A DNA stretch of 64,000 nt from Mycobacterium hubeiense (GTDB taxonomy: Bacteria > Actinomycetota > Actinomycetes > Mycobacteriales > Mycobacteriaceae): NCBI RefSeq assembly GCF_002838065.1, contig NZ_PIZU01000012.1, forward strand, positions 1 through 64,000. Reading direction: 5' to 3'. A program made the position numbers and the translations under genes. The notes beneath the pieces are model-generated. The model ran no database searches. It had not been told where the DNA came from and was given only the letters and a program-made list of their open reading frames with translations. How positions within the stretch are numbered: position 1 is the first letter of the stretch; each line of letters begins with the position of its first letter. This document shows, one piece after another, positions 8,560 through 15,847 of the stretch.

Positions 8560-8569
8560 ACTACGTAGT
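8560..8569. promoter_or_regulatory. Variant island box (palindrome ACTACGTAGT) upstream of DUF3105 gene
   Basis: A perfect 10-bp palindrome built from the same TACTA/TACGTA/TAGTA elements as the 17-bp boxes but without the 17-bp spacing. It lies 50 bases upstream of the gene at 8510. Confidence 0.4.
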
Positions 8570-8663
8570 TGAGAGATTGGCGGCTGCCGCCCATGCGCAG
8601 TTCGCGCCAGTTCCGCATCCGGTCTCTCAGCCGTGAGTCAATCCTGGGTGCTACCTAGCGTCG

Positions 8664-8680
8664 TACTATCGTCGAGCGTA
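8664..8680. promoter_or_regulatory. 17-bp island box in the gap upstream of the DUF3105 operon
   Basis: TACTATCGTCGAGCGTA fits the 17-bp consensus apart from one inner base. It lies 154 bases upstream of the DUF3105 start, in a 296-base gap (8511-8806) with no other recognisable feature. Confidence 0.45.
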
Positions 8681-8805
8681 CTACGGGTCGAAGTAGGAAA
8701 CCGACACGCGACGAACCGCGGAAGCCGCGCTTAAGTCAGGGAGGTGGAGCGGTTCACCATCCAGGTTGATGAGAATGCCGCTCGCTTGCTCTACGCGCGC
8801 TGCGA

Positions 8806-8922
8806 TTAGCCCTCACAGCATGCGGCGTCCGGATTGGTGCATGAGTCATCGCTGTTGACGTAACAGCTGAAGGCGCTGGCGTACTCCTCTGGGTCGATTT
8901 CGCCACGAGCAAAACGTTCACG
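8806..8922 (-). pseudogene. C-terminal fragment of a SHOCT-domain gene
   Basis: The minus strand reads [18 protein letters not shown], the core of a SHOCT (short C-terminal) domain as in the intact protein at 11370-11633. It then runs into an unrelated Cys-rich tail and a stop. No start codon, membrane helix or N-terminal half is present. It directly abuts, head to head, a fragment of another gene at 8924-9028, so this is recombination debris rather than a working gene. Confidence 0.6.
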
Positions 8923-8923
8923 C

Positions 8924-9028
8924 GAGCTCGTTGCTCAGCTGCAAGCCCATGTGTCGGCGATGTAGTCGCGCCTCGACCGGCGTGACGAGATGATGTGCAT
9001 GAGCGACAGTCTGCCGACCTTGTTCCGT
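8924..9028 (+). pseudogene. Internal fragment of the 10684-11217 gene family, inverted
   Basis: The plus strand encodes [13 protein letters not shown], then a TAG stop, then [20 protein letters not shown]. The intact neighbour at 10684-11217 reads DLVAQLRAHVSAM-Y-SRVDQRGEVMCMSSSLPTLF. The TAG replaces the Tyr codon. Both ends stop abruptly against unrelated sequence, and the orientation is opposite to the intact copy. This is therefore a broken, inverted partial duplicate. Confidence 0.65.
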
Positions 9029-9267
9029 GTTACACGGAAGCAACAGCCCGATTTGGGGATCGACATCGATTGCCCTATGGGCTAAGCGTGGATTGCAGGC
9101 TCCCAAGATCAGATAATCCTCGATGTCCTCGCCGAGTTTAGCCTTCAGTGTGGCCGTAACGTCGATCTCGGTTAGCACGCCGAATCCCTGATCCGCCAAG
9201 GCTTTCCGAGTATTTTCAACAGCGTCGTCGACGTGCTGTGCAATGTGGTTGAAATGGCCAGTGCCAT
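9029..9267 (-). pseudogene. Truncated, frameshifted DUF302 gene
   Basis: A good start (ATG at 9267 behind GAGAGGGATT) opens with [11 protein letters not shown], the usual beginning of DUF302 proteins. The frame is then lost near 9230 and the conserved body continues in another frame ([44 protein letters not shown]). After LLLPCN the family sequence ends abruptly at the junction with the inverted fragment at 8924-9028, removing the last third. DUF302 domains are small putative metal or redox-stress proteins. It lies downstream of the orphan BlaI, where an M56 partner would normally be. The stretch 9268-9411 between them is unrecognisable. Confidence 0.65.
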
Positions 9268-9411
9268 AATCAATCCCTCTCTGTCGATGTTGATATGCCG
9301 TCAGGTGAGCCCGGGAGCGCCTGCCCAGCTGCGCTTGGCCCACCTGGATCAGGCCCGAGGTGACTCGCATGAGCCCACCTGCCGACTTTGCTTCTGAGCC
9401 GGCCCCCGCGC

Positions 9412-9837
9412 TTAGCGCTTGGCCGCTCGCTTCGTGGGTCGACGTAGCGCGGCGCGCAGGCGCGCCGACTCTTCGGGGCCGATCTGTTCGAGGAAGTAGG
9501 TGAGCACCAAATCGGGTTGGCCGCCGGAGTCCAAGGCCTCACGCATAAGGCTTGCGCTGTGTTGCTCACGAGTCAGGGTCGGCCAATACCGGTAGGCTTT
9601 GCCGTCGCGCTCCCGCGCCAGGTAGCCCTTGCTGTGCAGATTGTCCATCGTGGACATCACTGTGGTGTAGGCGATGTCGCGTTCTGCCGCTAGTTCGTCG
9701 AAAATCTCTCGCACCGTCGTGGTCGTGCCTGATCCACGGTTCCAGATGCGGTCCATGATGGCAGCTTCGAGTTCGCCAAATCCGCGTGTGCGCACCGTTG
9801 GCCTCCCGGCTGTCCGTGTCGAGCCTGTGTCACGCAT
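9412..9837 (-). CDS. BlaI/MecI/CopY-family repressor (copy 1, no M56 partner)
   Basis: Winged-helix repressor of 141 residues. The DNA-binding core is at about residues 20-90 ([36 protein letters not shown]), followed by a C-terminal dimerisation segment ending in a basic tail. Family repressors bind an inverted repeat as dimers and are released when an M56 membrane protease triggers their cleavage. Every other copy in this window is followed directly by an M56 gene; here the downstream region is debris, so this repressor is orphaned. A 17-bp box lies 31 bases upstream of the start, nearly identical to the one upstream of copy 3, indicating autoregulation. Confidence 0.93.
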   Translation of the reverse strand: MRDTGSTRTAGRPTVRTRGFGELEAAIMDRIWNRGSGTTTTVREIFDELAAERDIAYTTVMSTMDNLHSKGYLARERDGKAYRYWPTLTREQHSASLMREALDSGGQPDLVLTYFLEQIGPEESARLRAALRRPTKRAAKR

Positions 9838-9868
9838 GGTGCGCCCCTTCGGCGGAATGCGTACTGTC

Positions 9869-9885
9869 TACGTACAGAGATCGTA
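9869..9885. promoter_or_regulatory. 17-bp island box upstream of blaI copy 1
   Basis: TACGTACAGAGATCGTA, with an extra TACTGTC half-element immediately left of it (from 9862). It differs at only three positions of the 24-base stretch from the box at 26359-26382 in front of blaI copy 3. Confidence 0.65.
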
Positions 9886-10065
9886 ACGCCGTCTCAAGTG
9901 GTTGGGGATTTGAGGGCTCCTTATGCCGACTGGCATAGCTTGACGGGCCTTCGCCCTGTTGCCGAAGGGTACAAACAAGCTTCCAATGCGAAGCCGCGCC
10001 GGTTTCGTCAGCGCGCGTCGAGATTGTGCGTTAGACAACTGCGGCCACGTATTCGCGTTCCTGAC

Positions 10066-10326
10066 TTATCGCTGCTGTCGCAGCAGCTCGAGACGGTGTC
10101 GATACTCCTCCGGGTCGATTTCGCCACGGGCGAACCGTTCGGCGAGCACATCCTCGGCGCGGGTCTGCCCAAGAATTTAGGGGCTTGTGGCTGTGCCACG
10201 CGGACTGGCCAGATAACGGATGGCGAGGACCACCGCGGTGATCACCAGCGCCCAGGACGCCACCATACCTACGGACATCAGGACCCAGCCGACCCATGTC
10301 CATCCGTCGCCGTCATGCCACATCAT
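10066..10326 (-). pseudogene. SHOCT-domain membrane protein gene with in-frame TAA
   Basis: Reads as a full-length paralogue of the protein at 11370-11633: start MMWHDGDGWTWVGWVLMS, one membrane helix, RYLASPRGTA, then the SHOCT domain RAEDVLAERFARGEIDPEEY ending in LRQQR. Codon 50 (10177-10179) is TAA in the same frame, splitting the membrane half from the SHOCT half. No compensating frameshift is needed; a single nonsense change explains it. It is either a pseudogene or two short peptides. It lies in a partly duplicated block together with 10411-10668. Confidence 0.65.
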
Positions 10327-10410
10327 CGTCGTGCATTCCGTTTCCTACCAAAGAAATAGCCAGGCGACCAAGCCAATTCGTGAATCTGTCGGCGCGTTCA
10401 CCGCGAGCAC

Positions 10411-10668
10411 TCACGCCGTCACCGCTTGCGCCACGGCCATCGCGATACTGAGGGTGACGGCGTAAACGACGCCCATCACTATCGCGTACCGGCCGACAGC
10501 CCGTAGGACGGCGCGGAATCCGAGGCTGGCCCGCAGCGATCGCGGGTCCGTCCAGCGCCGCCACCGGGGTGTCTGGCTGGAATCAGTTACGCCTTCTGCT
10601 GTGAGATGTGCGAGCAAGCCTTCACCGATAACCCCGCTCGCTTCGTCGCCGCGAACCATGGTTAGCAA
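10411..10668 (-). pseudogene. Internally deleted copy of the MerT-like gene at 11711
   Basis: The N-terminal segment (RWRRWTDPRSLRASLG) and the C-terminal segment (FRAVLRAVGRYAIVMGVVYA) match the intact protein at 11711-12091. The roughly 60 residues between them, which contain the CC motif and three membrane helices, are missing without loss of frame. The remaining 85-codon frame keeps only the last two helices. This is a deletion derivative from a tandem duplication; residual function is unlikely because the metal-binding Cys pair is gone. Confidence 0.6.
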
Positions 10669-10683
10669 GACTGACCAGGCGAC

Positions 10684-11217
10684 TTATGAGCCTCCCATCA
10701 TGCCGCCGTCCATCATTCCCGCCATCATGGCGGGCATGCCGTCGATGACGAAGCCGGTGACTTCCCGCGCATGTGCGCGGATGGCCTGCGTCATTTCTGG
10801 ATCGCGGGATGTTTCGACCGCGACGACACCCTTCGGGGTGAAGGTGAGTTGGCGTTGGTAGTCGGGGGCGCGCCGGAACAGGGTGGGCAGGCTGGAGCTC
10901 ATGCACATGACCTCGCCGCGCTGGTCGACGCGGGAGTACATCGCCGACACATGGGCCCGCAGCTGAGCGACCAGGTCCGGAGAGTCGGATTCTGTGGTGG
11001 TGCGCACGCCACCGGGAATGTCCTCGACGGAGCGTCGGAGCTCGCGATGCCGGTTGAACATCTGCATATAGGTTTGCATTTCGCCCATCATTCCGGGGCC
11101 GGCGTTGCTGGAAGGCACGTCGATCACGTTGCGCAGGAGGTAACCCACGCCGAGCAGCCCACCGCCGGCGCCGAGCATGGCCAGCACGGTTCGCCTCGTC
11201 AATTTCGCCATATCCAA
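10684..11217 (-). CDS. Tat-type secreted Met-rich protein of unknown function
   Basis: Protein of 177 residues with a twin-arginine-like signal (LTRRTVLAMLGAGGGLLG, residues 5-22). The helical body contains CMSSSLPTLFRRAPDYQ and a Met/Gly-rich end (MPAMMAGMMDGGMMGGS). The Met pattern and the single Cys-Met (VMCMSS) suggest copper contact, and the fold could be related to DUF305-like four-helix proteins, but I do not recognise the family. A broken inverted fragment of a paralogue lies at 8924-9028. A 17-bp box at 11257-11273 is 39 bases upstream, so it probably has its own promoter within a run of minus-strand genes. Confidence 0.75.
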   Translation of the reverse strand: MDMAKLTRRTVLAMLGAGGGLLGVGYLLRNVIDVPSSNAGPGMMGEMQTYMQMFNRHRELRRSVEDIPGGVRTTTESDSPDLVAQLRAHVSAMYSRVDQRGEVMCMSSSLPTLFRRAPDYQRQLTFTPKGVVAVETSRDPEMTQAIRAHAREVTGFVIDGMPAMMAGMMDGGMMGGS

Positions 11218-11256
11218 CTCCGTCCTTACCGCGGTAACCTCCGCCCACGCTACTAC

Positions 11257-11273
11257 TACTATCTCGATACGTA
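11257..11273. promoter_or_regulatory. 17-bp island box upstream of the 10684-11217 gene
   Basis: TACTATCTCGATACGTA, followed directly by GGTAGTAG so that three half-sites are present (11251-11281). It lies 39 bases upstream of the start at 11217. Confidence 0.62.
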
Positions 11274-11369
11274 GGTAGTAGGGAGGACGTGGGGCGACAA
11301 TCAGTTAGCCCGGGCGCGACCGGACCCGTCAATCATCGACTTTCTGTGTACGTCGAGAGCGTTTCGCGC

Positions 11370-11633
11370 TCACCGGTTTTCACGGATCAATGCCAGGTGT
11401 CGCCGGTATTGGTCCTCGTCGATCTCGCCGCGCGCGAAGCGTTCGGCGAGCACATCTTCCGCCCGCGTCGGACCATAACCCGGTGGGTTCGCGGCGGTGC
11501 CGCGCGGGCTGGCCAGATAGCGGACAGCGAGGACCACGGCGGTGATCACCACCACCCAGAACAGCACCATGCCGACGGTCATCAGGGCCCAGCCGCCCCA
11601 TCCCCAGTCAGTGTCGTACCACATCATCGTCAT
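11370..11633 (-). CDS. Small SHOCT-domain membrane protein
   Basis: Protein of 87 residues: short aromatic N-terminus (WYDTDWGWGGWALM), one membrane helix (about residues 13-37), a Pro/Gly linker and a C-terminal SHOCT domain (RAEDVLAERFARGEIDEDQY). SHOCT proteins are often oligomerisation or membrane-adaptor modules of unknown function. The start ATG at 11633 follows a GGAA motif. A nonsense-interrupted paralogue lies at 10066-10326 and a further SHOCT fragment at 8806-8922, so this gene type has been copied repeatedly here. It is the last gene of the reductase/methyltransferase/MerT-like operon, 77 bases behind its neighbour. Confidence 0.85.
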   Translation of the reverse strand: MTMMWYDTDWGWGGWALMTVGMVLFWVVVITAVVLAVRYLASPRGTAANPPGYGPTRAEDVLAERFARGEIDEDQYRRHLALIRENR

Positions 11634-11710
11634 CAATTCCTTTCCTCTGTGAAGATGCACGCCACCACGAAAGGCGTTGGTTGAACTGCGGATCCGATCA
11701 TCGACGGGGC

Positions 11711-12091
11711 TCACATCGTGACCAGTTGTGCGGCGGCCATCGCGATGCCGAGGGTGACGGCGTACACGACACCCATGACGATCGCATGCCGGCCGACAGT
11801 GCGTAGGACGGCGCGGAAATCCAGCGGCGAGATGCCTTGCCGTCGCAGCTGACGCAGCAGCCATAGCGCCATGATGACGACGCTACCCACGATGAAGTAG
11901 AGCTGGTAACGGTCCATCAGGCCGGTGAAGAATCCGGCTGCGCCGAGGCCGGCGGCGGTGGTGATGGCCGCGCCGATGCAGCAGAGGCCCCCCAGCAGTC
12001 CGGATCCGAGACTGGCCCGCAGCGATCGCGGGTCCGCCCAGCGCCGCCGCCGGAGTGGCTGGCTGTCGAGATGCGCCAAGCGTTCGGTCAT
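11711..12091 (-). CDS. MerT-like small membrane protein
   Basis: Protein of 126 residues. A basic N-terminus (RRRRWADPRSLRAS) is followed by a helix containing a Cys pair (LLGGLCCIGAAITTAAG, about residues 33-49), then LMDRYQLYFIVGSVVIMAL, and two further C-terminal helices. The CC-containing first helix followed by an aromatic second helix resembles MerT/MerF-type metal uptake proteins, but the two extra helices are unusual and the substrate is unknown. Its ATG overlaps the stop of the methyltransferase gene by 4 bases, so they are coupled. An internally deleted copy lies at 10411-10668. Confidence 0.75.
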   Translation of the reverse strand: MTERLAHLDSQPLRRRRWADPRSLRASLGSGLLGGLCCIGAAITTAAGLGAAGFFTGLMDRYQLYFIVGSVVIMALWLLRQLRRQGISPLDFRAVLRTVGRHAIVMGVVYAVTLGIAMAAAQLVTM

Positions 12092-12738
12092 TTCGTTTGT
12101 CCTGGTTTGTGCGCACGACCAAGGATGTGGGCATGCGGGGGAACGAATTTCAACGGCCGGTAGCTGAATCGGTCGAGTTCGTCGATCTCGAATCCGGCGG
12201 CCCCAATTGCCGCTGCGATGTCGCGGTTGAGGTGGCAACCGCCGCCGATCGCCGACCACACCGGGGTGATGGTGTCTTGAAAGACACCGAGCAGCGGCCT
12301 GCGGGAACGGACATGTTCGAAGAACCGCAGTTCTCCGCCTGGCTTCAGGACGCGTCGAACCTCGGCCAGAAAGTGGCCCGGGTCGGGAACCGAGCACAGC
12401 ACCAACGAGAGGACCGCGGCATCGAAGGTGCCGTCGTCGAAAAGCAGCGCATCGCCATGCCCGGCAACCACTTTCACGGGCACCGCCGCGGTGGCGGCCG
12501 CCAGCTCGGCGAGCCCGCGCAAGGTGTCCTCGGGTTCGACGGCCACCACCTCAGTGACGGTGTCCGGGTAGTGGCGGAAGTTCATGCCGTTGCCAGCGCC
12601 GACCTCGATCACGCGTCCGGACAAACCGGCCAGTGCTCGGTCGCGGTGTTCTGCGGTGCCGCGGCGTTCGGATTCGGCGCTGATTCGTTCGTACAACCGC
12701 GCGAACCGCGGATGCTGGAATGCGGACAGATCAGTCAT
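12088..12738 (-). CDS. METTL7-like class I SAM-dependent methyltransferase
   Basis: Protein of 216 residues with a Rossmann-fold SAM domain: motif I VIEVGAGNGMNF near residue 42, an acidic loop VAVEPED, post-motif LVLCSVPDPG and VLKPGGEL. The block FFEHVRS followed by GGGCHLNRD is typical of the METTL7/UbiE-like group, some members of which methylate thiols. Thiol methylation would match its operon partner, a GliT-like dithiol reductase, but that is inference; a lipid or quinone substrate is equally possible. Start ATG at 12738. Its stop overlaps the next start, and it lies 29 bases behind the reductase gene. Confidence 0.88.
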   Translation of the reverse strand: MTDLSAFQHPRFARLYERISAESERRGTAEHRDRALAGLSGRVIEVGAGNGMNFRHYPDTVTEVVAVEPEDTLRGLAELAAATAAVPVKVVAGHGDALLFDDGTFDAAVLSLVLCSVPDPGHFLAEVRRVLKPGGELRFFEHVRSRRPLLGVFQDTITPVWSAIGGGCHLNRDIAAAIGAAGFEIDELDRFSYRPLKFVPPHAHILGRAHKPGQTK

Positions 12739-12767
12739 GGGTTTGATGTCCTTTCGTTGAGTGCTGG

Positions 12768-13682
12768 TCAGGGTTGGGTGAAGAGCAGTTCCAGGTCGAT
12801 CGCACCGGCCGCTACGGTGCCTTCGGCCGCGGCGAGGATGACCTGGGCTCCTGCCACCGGCATGGTGGGGCGGCGGGCCATGTCGCCGGCGGCGTAGACG
12901 CCGGGCACCGAGGTTTGGCCGAGGTCGTTGATCTCGACCGCGCCGTCGTCGAGAATCCGACAGCCCAACTTTGTGGGCAGCTCGCTGCTTTGGCGCACAT
13001 GGCCATGGACGAACAAGGCGGAGCGCTCCAGCCGCGAACCGTCGGCGAAGGTCAGCCACTGCAGCGAGTCACCCTCGCCTTCGACGCCGGTGAGCGGCTT
13101 ATCGACCACGGTGACGTCGCGCGCCGCCAGCAGCTGGCGCTGTTCGGTGTCCAGGTCGAAGTCGGTGCCGAGGCACAAGACCACGTCGGGGCTGAAGCGG
13201 CGCAGCTGGATTGCCTGTTGCACACCCTTCTCGTCGAGTGCGAGCACCGCCAGCGGCAGGTCGCGTCGCTCCCAGCCGTGGCAGTACGGGCAGTGCACGA
13301 CGCTGCGGCCCCACCGCTCGGCCAGGCCCGGGATGGCCGGAAGGTTGTCGACGACTCCGGTGGCCAGCAGCAGCCGGCGGCCCCGGACTTGGTCGCTGTC
13401 GGCGAGGGCGATGTCGAACTCGCCGTCGACCGCCGTGGCGCTTTCCGCGTGACCCGTCCGGACCTCCACCGATGGGTACGCGGTCAGCTGCTCCAGCGCG
13501 ATCTTGCGCAGGTCACCGGGAGCGATCCCGTCCCGGGACAAGAAGTTATGCACACCGTCGCTCGGGGCGTTGCGACCTGGTCCACCGTCGATCAGCAGCG
13601 TCGCCCGCCGGACCCGGCCAAGCGTAAGTGCCGCGCTGAGGCCGGCGGGTCCGGTCCCCACGATCACGGCGTCATAGCTCAT
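12768..13682 (-). CDS. Thioredoxin reductase-like/GliT-like FAD dithiol oxidoreductase
   Basis: Flavoprotein of 304 residues. The FAD-binding motif VGTGPAG is at residues 8-14, the redox centre CPYCHGWE near residues 130-137, and the C-terminal FAD motif VPGVYAAGDMA near residue 260. The sequence APSDGVHNFLSRDG and the CxxCHG.E centre are typical of the compact TrxR-like group that includes GliT-type dithiol oxidases rather than housekeeping TrxB. It probably cycles a small-molecule or protein disulfide. It leads a minus-strand operon with a methyltransferase, a MerT-like protein and a SHOCT protein, and is divergent from blaI copy 2 with a box cluster between. Confidence 0.9.
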   Translation of the reverse strand: MSYDAVIVGTGPAGLSAALTLGRVRRATLLIDGGPGRNAPSDGVHNFLSRDGIAPGDLRKIALEQLTAYPSVEVRTGHAESATAVDGEFDIALADSDQVRGRRLLLATGVVDNLPAIPGLAERWGRSVVHCPYCHGWERRDLPLAVLALDEKGVQQAIQLRRFSPDVVLCLGTDFDLDTEQRQLLAARDVTVVDKPLTGVEGEGDSLQWLTFADGSRLERSALFVHGHVRQSSELPTKLGCRILDDGAVEINDLGQTSVPGVYAAGDMARRPTMPVAGAQVILAAAEGTVAAGAIDLELLFTQP

Positions 13683-13704
13683 GGTTGACGCCTCCCATCG
13701 TTTC

Positions 13705-13792
13705 TACTATCACTATGTAGTTGATACTATGTCGAGATAGTACGTAGTGGCAATAGTAGAAAATGTGACGCTTGCTACTATCGATCGGTAGG
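13705..13792. promoter_or_regulatory. Cluster of island-box half-sites with 18-bp spacing between reductase and blaI copy 2
   Basis: Two elements are clear: TACTATGTCGAGATAGTA (13725-13742, a perfect 6-6-6 dyad) and TACGTAGTGGCAATAGTA (13741-13758), overlapping by two bases. Both have 18-bp rather than 17-bp spacing. Further half-sites are at 13705-13721 and 13776-13792. The cluster fills the whole divergent promoter region and probably controls both operons. Confidence 0.6.
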
Positions 13793-13802
13793 AGGTGGAA
13801 GC

Positions 13803-14213
13803 ATGGCGGAGCCAGTGATCGAACAGCCCGATCAGGACGTGGCGCGGGCGGTGGCGCTGCTCGGCCCGTTGGAGGGCCGGGTGATGCGGTCGGTGTGGAC
13901 CGGCCAGGTCGCCGAGACGTTCGTGGTGCGCGACGTGCAGACCTTGATGCCCCAACTCGCCTACACCACGGTGATGACCACCCTGCGGCGGCTGGCCGAC
14001 AAGGGGCTGCTGACCGCCAAGGCCGAGCTGGGCCGCCGGGCGCATGAATACCGCGCCGCCGGCACCGCAGCCGAATACCTGGTGCGGGCCAGCCAGGACG
14101 AGGCCGCACAGTTCGTCGCGCGCTACGGCGACGCCGCGCTGTCCGCCTTCGCCGCCCGGCTCGCCGACCTCACCCCCGAGCAGCGGCGCCGCCTGGAGGA
14201 CCTGGCGCAATGA
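13803..14213 (+). CDS. BlaI/MecI/CopY-family repressor (copy 2)
   Basis: Winged-helix repressor of 136 residues with the family core (LEGRVMRSVW, LAYTTVMTTLRRLADKGL at about residues 22-65) and a C-terminal dimerisation helix. It is the most diverged of the five copies in the recognition helix (TTLRRLADKG instead of STMDNLH.KG). Its promoter carries 18-bp boxes where the others have 17-bp boxes, so it may have its own specificity. RBS GGAGG precedes ATG 13803. The stop overlaps the start of the M56 gene by 4 bases (ATGA), the classic repressor-protease coupling. Confidence 0.94.
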   Translation: MAEPVIEQPDQDVARAVALLGPLEGRVMRSVWTGQVAETFVVRDVQTLMPQLAYTTVMTTLRRLADKGLLTAKAELGRRAHEYRAAGTAAEYLVRASQDEAAQFVARYGDAALSAFAARLADLTPEQRRRLEDLAQ

Positions 14214-15016
14214 CCCAGCTGCGGCCCTTGAGGGTTGCGCGGGAGCATCCGATCGCGATCGCGGTCGTGGCCGGGGTGATCGCGGTGCAGGTGGCGTGGA
14301 TGGTTGGGGCGGCGGTGTGTCCGCGGATGACGATGACCGAATGCGTGGTCGCCGCGGTCGTGCTCGTCGCCGGCGCTAGCGTGCTGAGCATCGTGGTTCG
14401 CGTCGCGTGGCTGGCCGCCACCACCGCACGCGCACTGGCCGCGCTCCCCCGCGCTCCGATGCCGCAGTCGCTGCAAACTGCCGCGCAGCGCGCCGGAATC
14501 CCGCGTCTGCACAGTCTGGCTGGTACGGATCGAACTGCATTCTGCGCCGGGCTAATTCGCCCGTCCGTCTACATCACCGCCGCCACCGCGCAGCTCAAGA
14601 CCAACGAGGTCGACGCCGTCCTGGCTCACGAGGCCGCCCATGCCCGGCGCCGGGACCCGTTGCGACGGTTGGTTACCCGCGCCGCCGCCGACGTGATGTT
14701 CTGGTTGCCGCTGCTGCGGTGGTGGCTGCACAAGCACGTCGAGAACGCCGAAGTCCATGCCGATAAGGCCGCCATCGATCATGCCGGTCGTCAAGGCCTG
14801 GCGGCAGCGCTGCTGGCCGCAGGAGCCCAGCCACCGGTGCCCATGCCAGCCATGGCCGGGGCGACCGAAACCCGAATCGCCCACCTGCTCGGTGAGGATC
14901 TGCCCATCCGACGCCCGCCAGCCAGTCTCGTGGTGCTGTCGCTGCTCGGCGCCATCGGCGCGGTCTGGATCGTCATGTGCCTCGGCCAGGGCGCGCTCGC
15001 CGCGATCGGCTGGTGA
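14210..15016 (+). CDS. M56-family membrane metalloprotease (BlaR1-like, no sensor domain)
   Basis: Protein of 268 residues: membrane helices at about 15-37, 45-75 and 240-262, and a zinc-protease motif HEAAH at residues 140-144 after an M56-typical stretch (GLIRPSVYIT). BlaR1/MecR1 proteins of about 600 residues carry an extracellular penicillin-binding domain; this one ends after the last helix and has none, so beta-lactam sensing through acylation is not possible here. It probably inactivates the co-encoded BlaI repressor, as its family does, in response to an unknown membrane signal. Confidence 0.9.
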   Translation: MTQLRPLRVAREHPIAIAVVAGVIAVQVAWMVGAAVCPRMTMTECVVAAVVLVAGASVLSIVVRVAWLAATTARALAALPRAPMPQSLQTAAQRAGIPRLHSLAGTDRTAFCAGLIRPSVYITAATAQLKTNEVDAVLAHEAAHARRRDPLRRLVTRAAADVMFWLPLLRWWLHKHVENAEVHADKAAIDHAGRQGLAAALLAAGAQPPVPMPAMAGATETRIAHLLGEDLPIRRPPASLVVLSLLGAIGAVWIVMCLGQGALAAIGW

Positions 15017-15061
15017 ATCGGCCTCCAAATCCCGTCAATAAGGGGAAAGGGAGCAATCTAT

Positions 15062-15160
15062 GTTGTACTACCATCGTTGGCGACCGTCATCGGATTAGCG
15101 GGCTGCGCGACCCGTTGGGATGCGGACCCCTAGGGTGGCACCTTCGATTTCGTCTCGCCG
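15062..15160 (+). pseudogene. Remnant of a TlpA-type thioredoxin lipoprotein
   Basis: Reads VVLPSLATVIGLAGCATRWD, an internal TAG, then GGTFDFVSPG. The intact lipoprotein at 31626-32219 has [25 protein letters not shown]. The lipobox LAGC is recognisable, but the thioredoxin domain that should follow is absent and an unrelated promoter region begins. It is a 5' stub left after deletion. Confidence 0.55.
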
Positions 15161-15183
15161 GGTAGCTTGCTTCGTCTCGTCTG

Positions 15184-15200
15184 TACTAACTATGTACGTA
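15184..15200. promoter_or_regulatory. 17-bp island box downstream of the lipoprotein remnant
   Basis: TACTAACTATGTACGTA, matching the consensus. No gene starts within 200 bases, suggesting the gene it once controlled has been deleted. The sequence 15201-15320 shows nothing else. Confidence 0.5.
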
Positions 15201-15320
15201 GGGCGTAACACTGGTTGCGTCTGTCGAGGTACCGTGCGGCCTATTCCCCACGGCGCGACGCCGAGGACCAGGGCGCACAGGTGATGAAGCCATACGCGCC
15301 GATCGCCATCGCCTACAATC

Positions 15321-15337
15321 TACGTACTTATATAGTA
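15321..15337. promoter_or_regulatory. 17-bp island box upstream of two small membrane ORFs
   Basis: TACGTACTTATATAGTA with an additional CTACAAT half-element on its left (15313-15338). It lies 68 bases before the short reading frame at 15406 and 233 bases before the gene at 15571. Confidence 0.58.
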
Positions 15338-15405
15338 GATGAATAGGTGGAGCAGTAAGCAGACCCGCAACTAGGCTGGCGTTTGGTGGACCGCCCGCGG
15401 CGATC

Positions 15406-15510
15406 GTGAATGGCGTGAAAGAGCATGGGGTGCGCCCATTTGGACTGATGGCGATCGCGGCGGTCGCAATGGCGCTCTGGCTATGCGCGTCTTCAGCGAA
15501 TCTTCACTGA
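15406..15510 (+). CDS. Possible 34-residue membrane peptide
   Basis: GTG-initiated frame of 34 codons encoding a basic N-terminus and one hydrophobic helix (FGLMAIAAVAMALWLCASS). It follows a 17-bp box by 68 bases. There is no strong ribosome-binding site and no recognised family. It could be a real small membrane protein or the leftover signal peptide of a deleted secreted protein. Confidence 0.25.
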   Translation: MNGVKEHGVRPFGLMAIAAVAMALWLCASSANLH

Positions 15511-15570
15511 ATGATGATCGATATGCCTGGGTGTGAGTCGGATCATGGGCGATGAAGGGAGGTTTCGGCA

Positions 15571-15753
15571 ATGATGCTGTGGGCCTTTGACATAAACGGC
15601 GGCGCGTGGGGTGGCTGGGTGTTAATGGGGGTAATGACGGTCGCGGTGTGGGGATTGGCCGTCGCGGGCATAGTCGCCCTCTTCCACGGGTTCGGCGCGG
15701 GCCATCGGACCACACACCAGCCGAAGGATCGTCCGGATACCCCACGCGTATAG
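15571..15753 (+). CDS. Small aromatic membrane protein
   Basis: Protein of 60 residues with a Trp/Gly-rich start (LWAFDINGGAWGGWVLMG), one membrane helix (about residues 12-40) and a short basic His-containing tail. A strong GGGAGG ribosome-binding site lies 8 bases before the ATG. The start resembles that of the SHOCT proteins at 11370 and 10066 (WYDTDWGWGGW), but the SHOCT domain itself is absent, so it may be a shortened relative. Expression is probably from the box region at 15321. Confidence 0.6.
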   Translation: MMLWAFDINGGAWGGWVLMGVMTVAVWGLAVAGIVALFHGFGAGHRTTHQPKDRPDTPRV

Positions 15754-15847
15754 GGCTACACGATTCACCGGCGGGGATCTCGGGGCTGATGGATACCGCA
15801 CTGGCGCACCTGAATTAACCCGATATGCGCTCGGCGGCTGGCCGTGT

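Noticed and set aside
12774..13688. Long plus-strand open frame opposite the GliT-like reductase
   Set aside because: It is the antisense shadow of a well-supported flavoprotein; no motif, no ribosome-binding site, and open only because of high third-position GC.
14210..15016. Calling the M56 proteins BlaR1 beta-lactam sensors
   Set aside because: All four end after the membrane/protease region and lack a penicillin-binding domain; no beta-lactamase is present.
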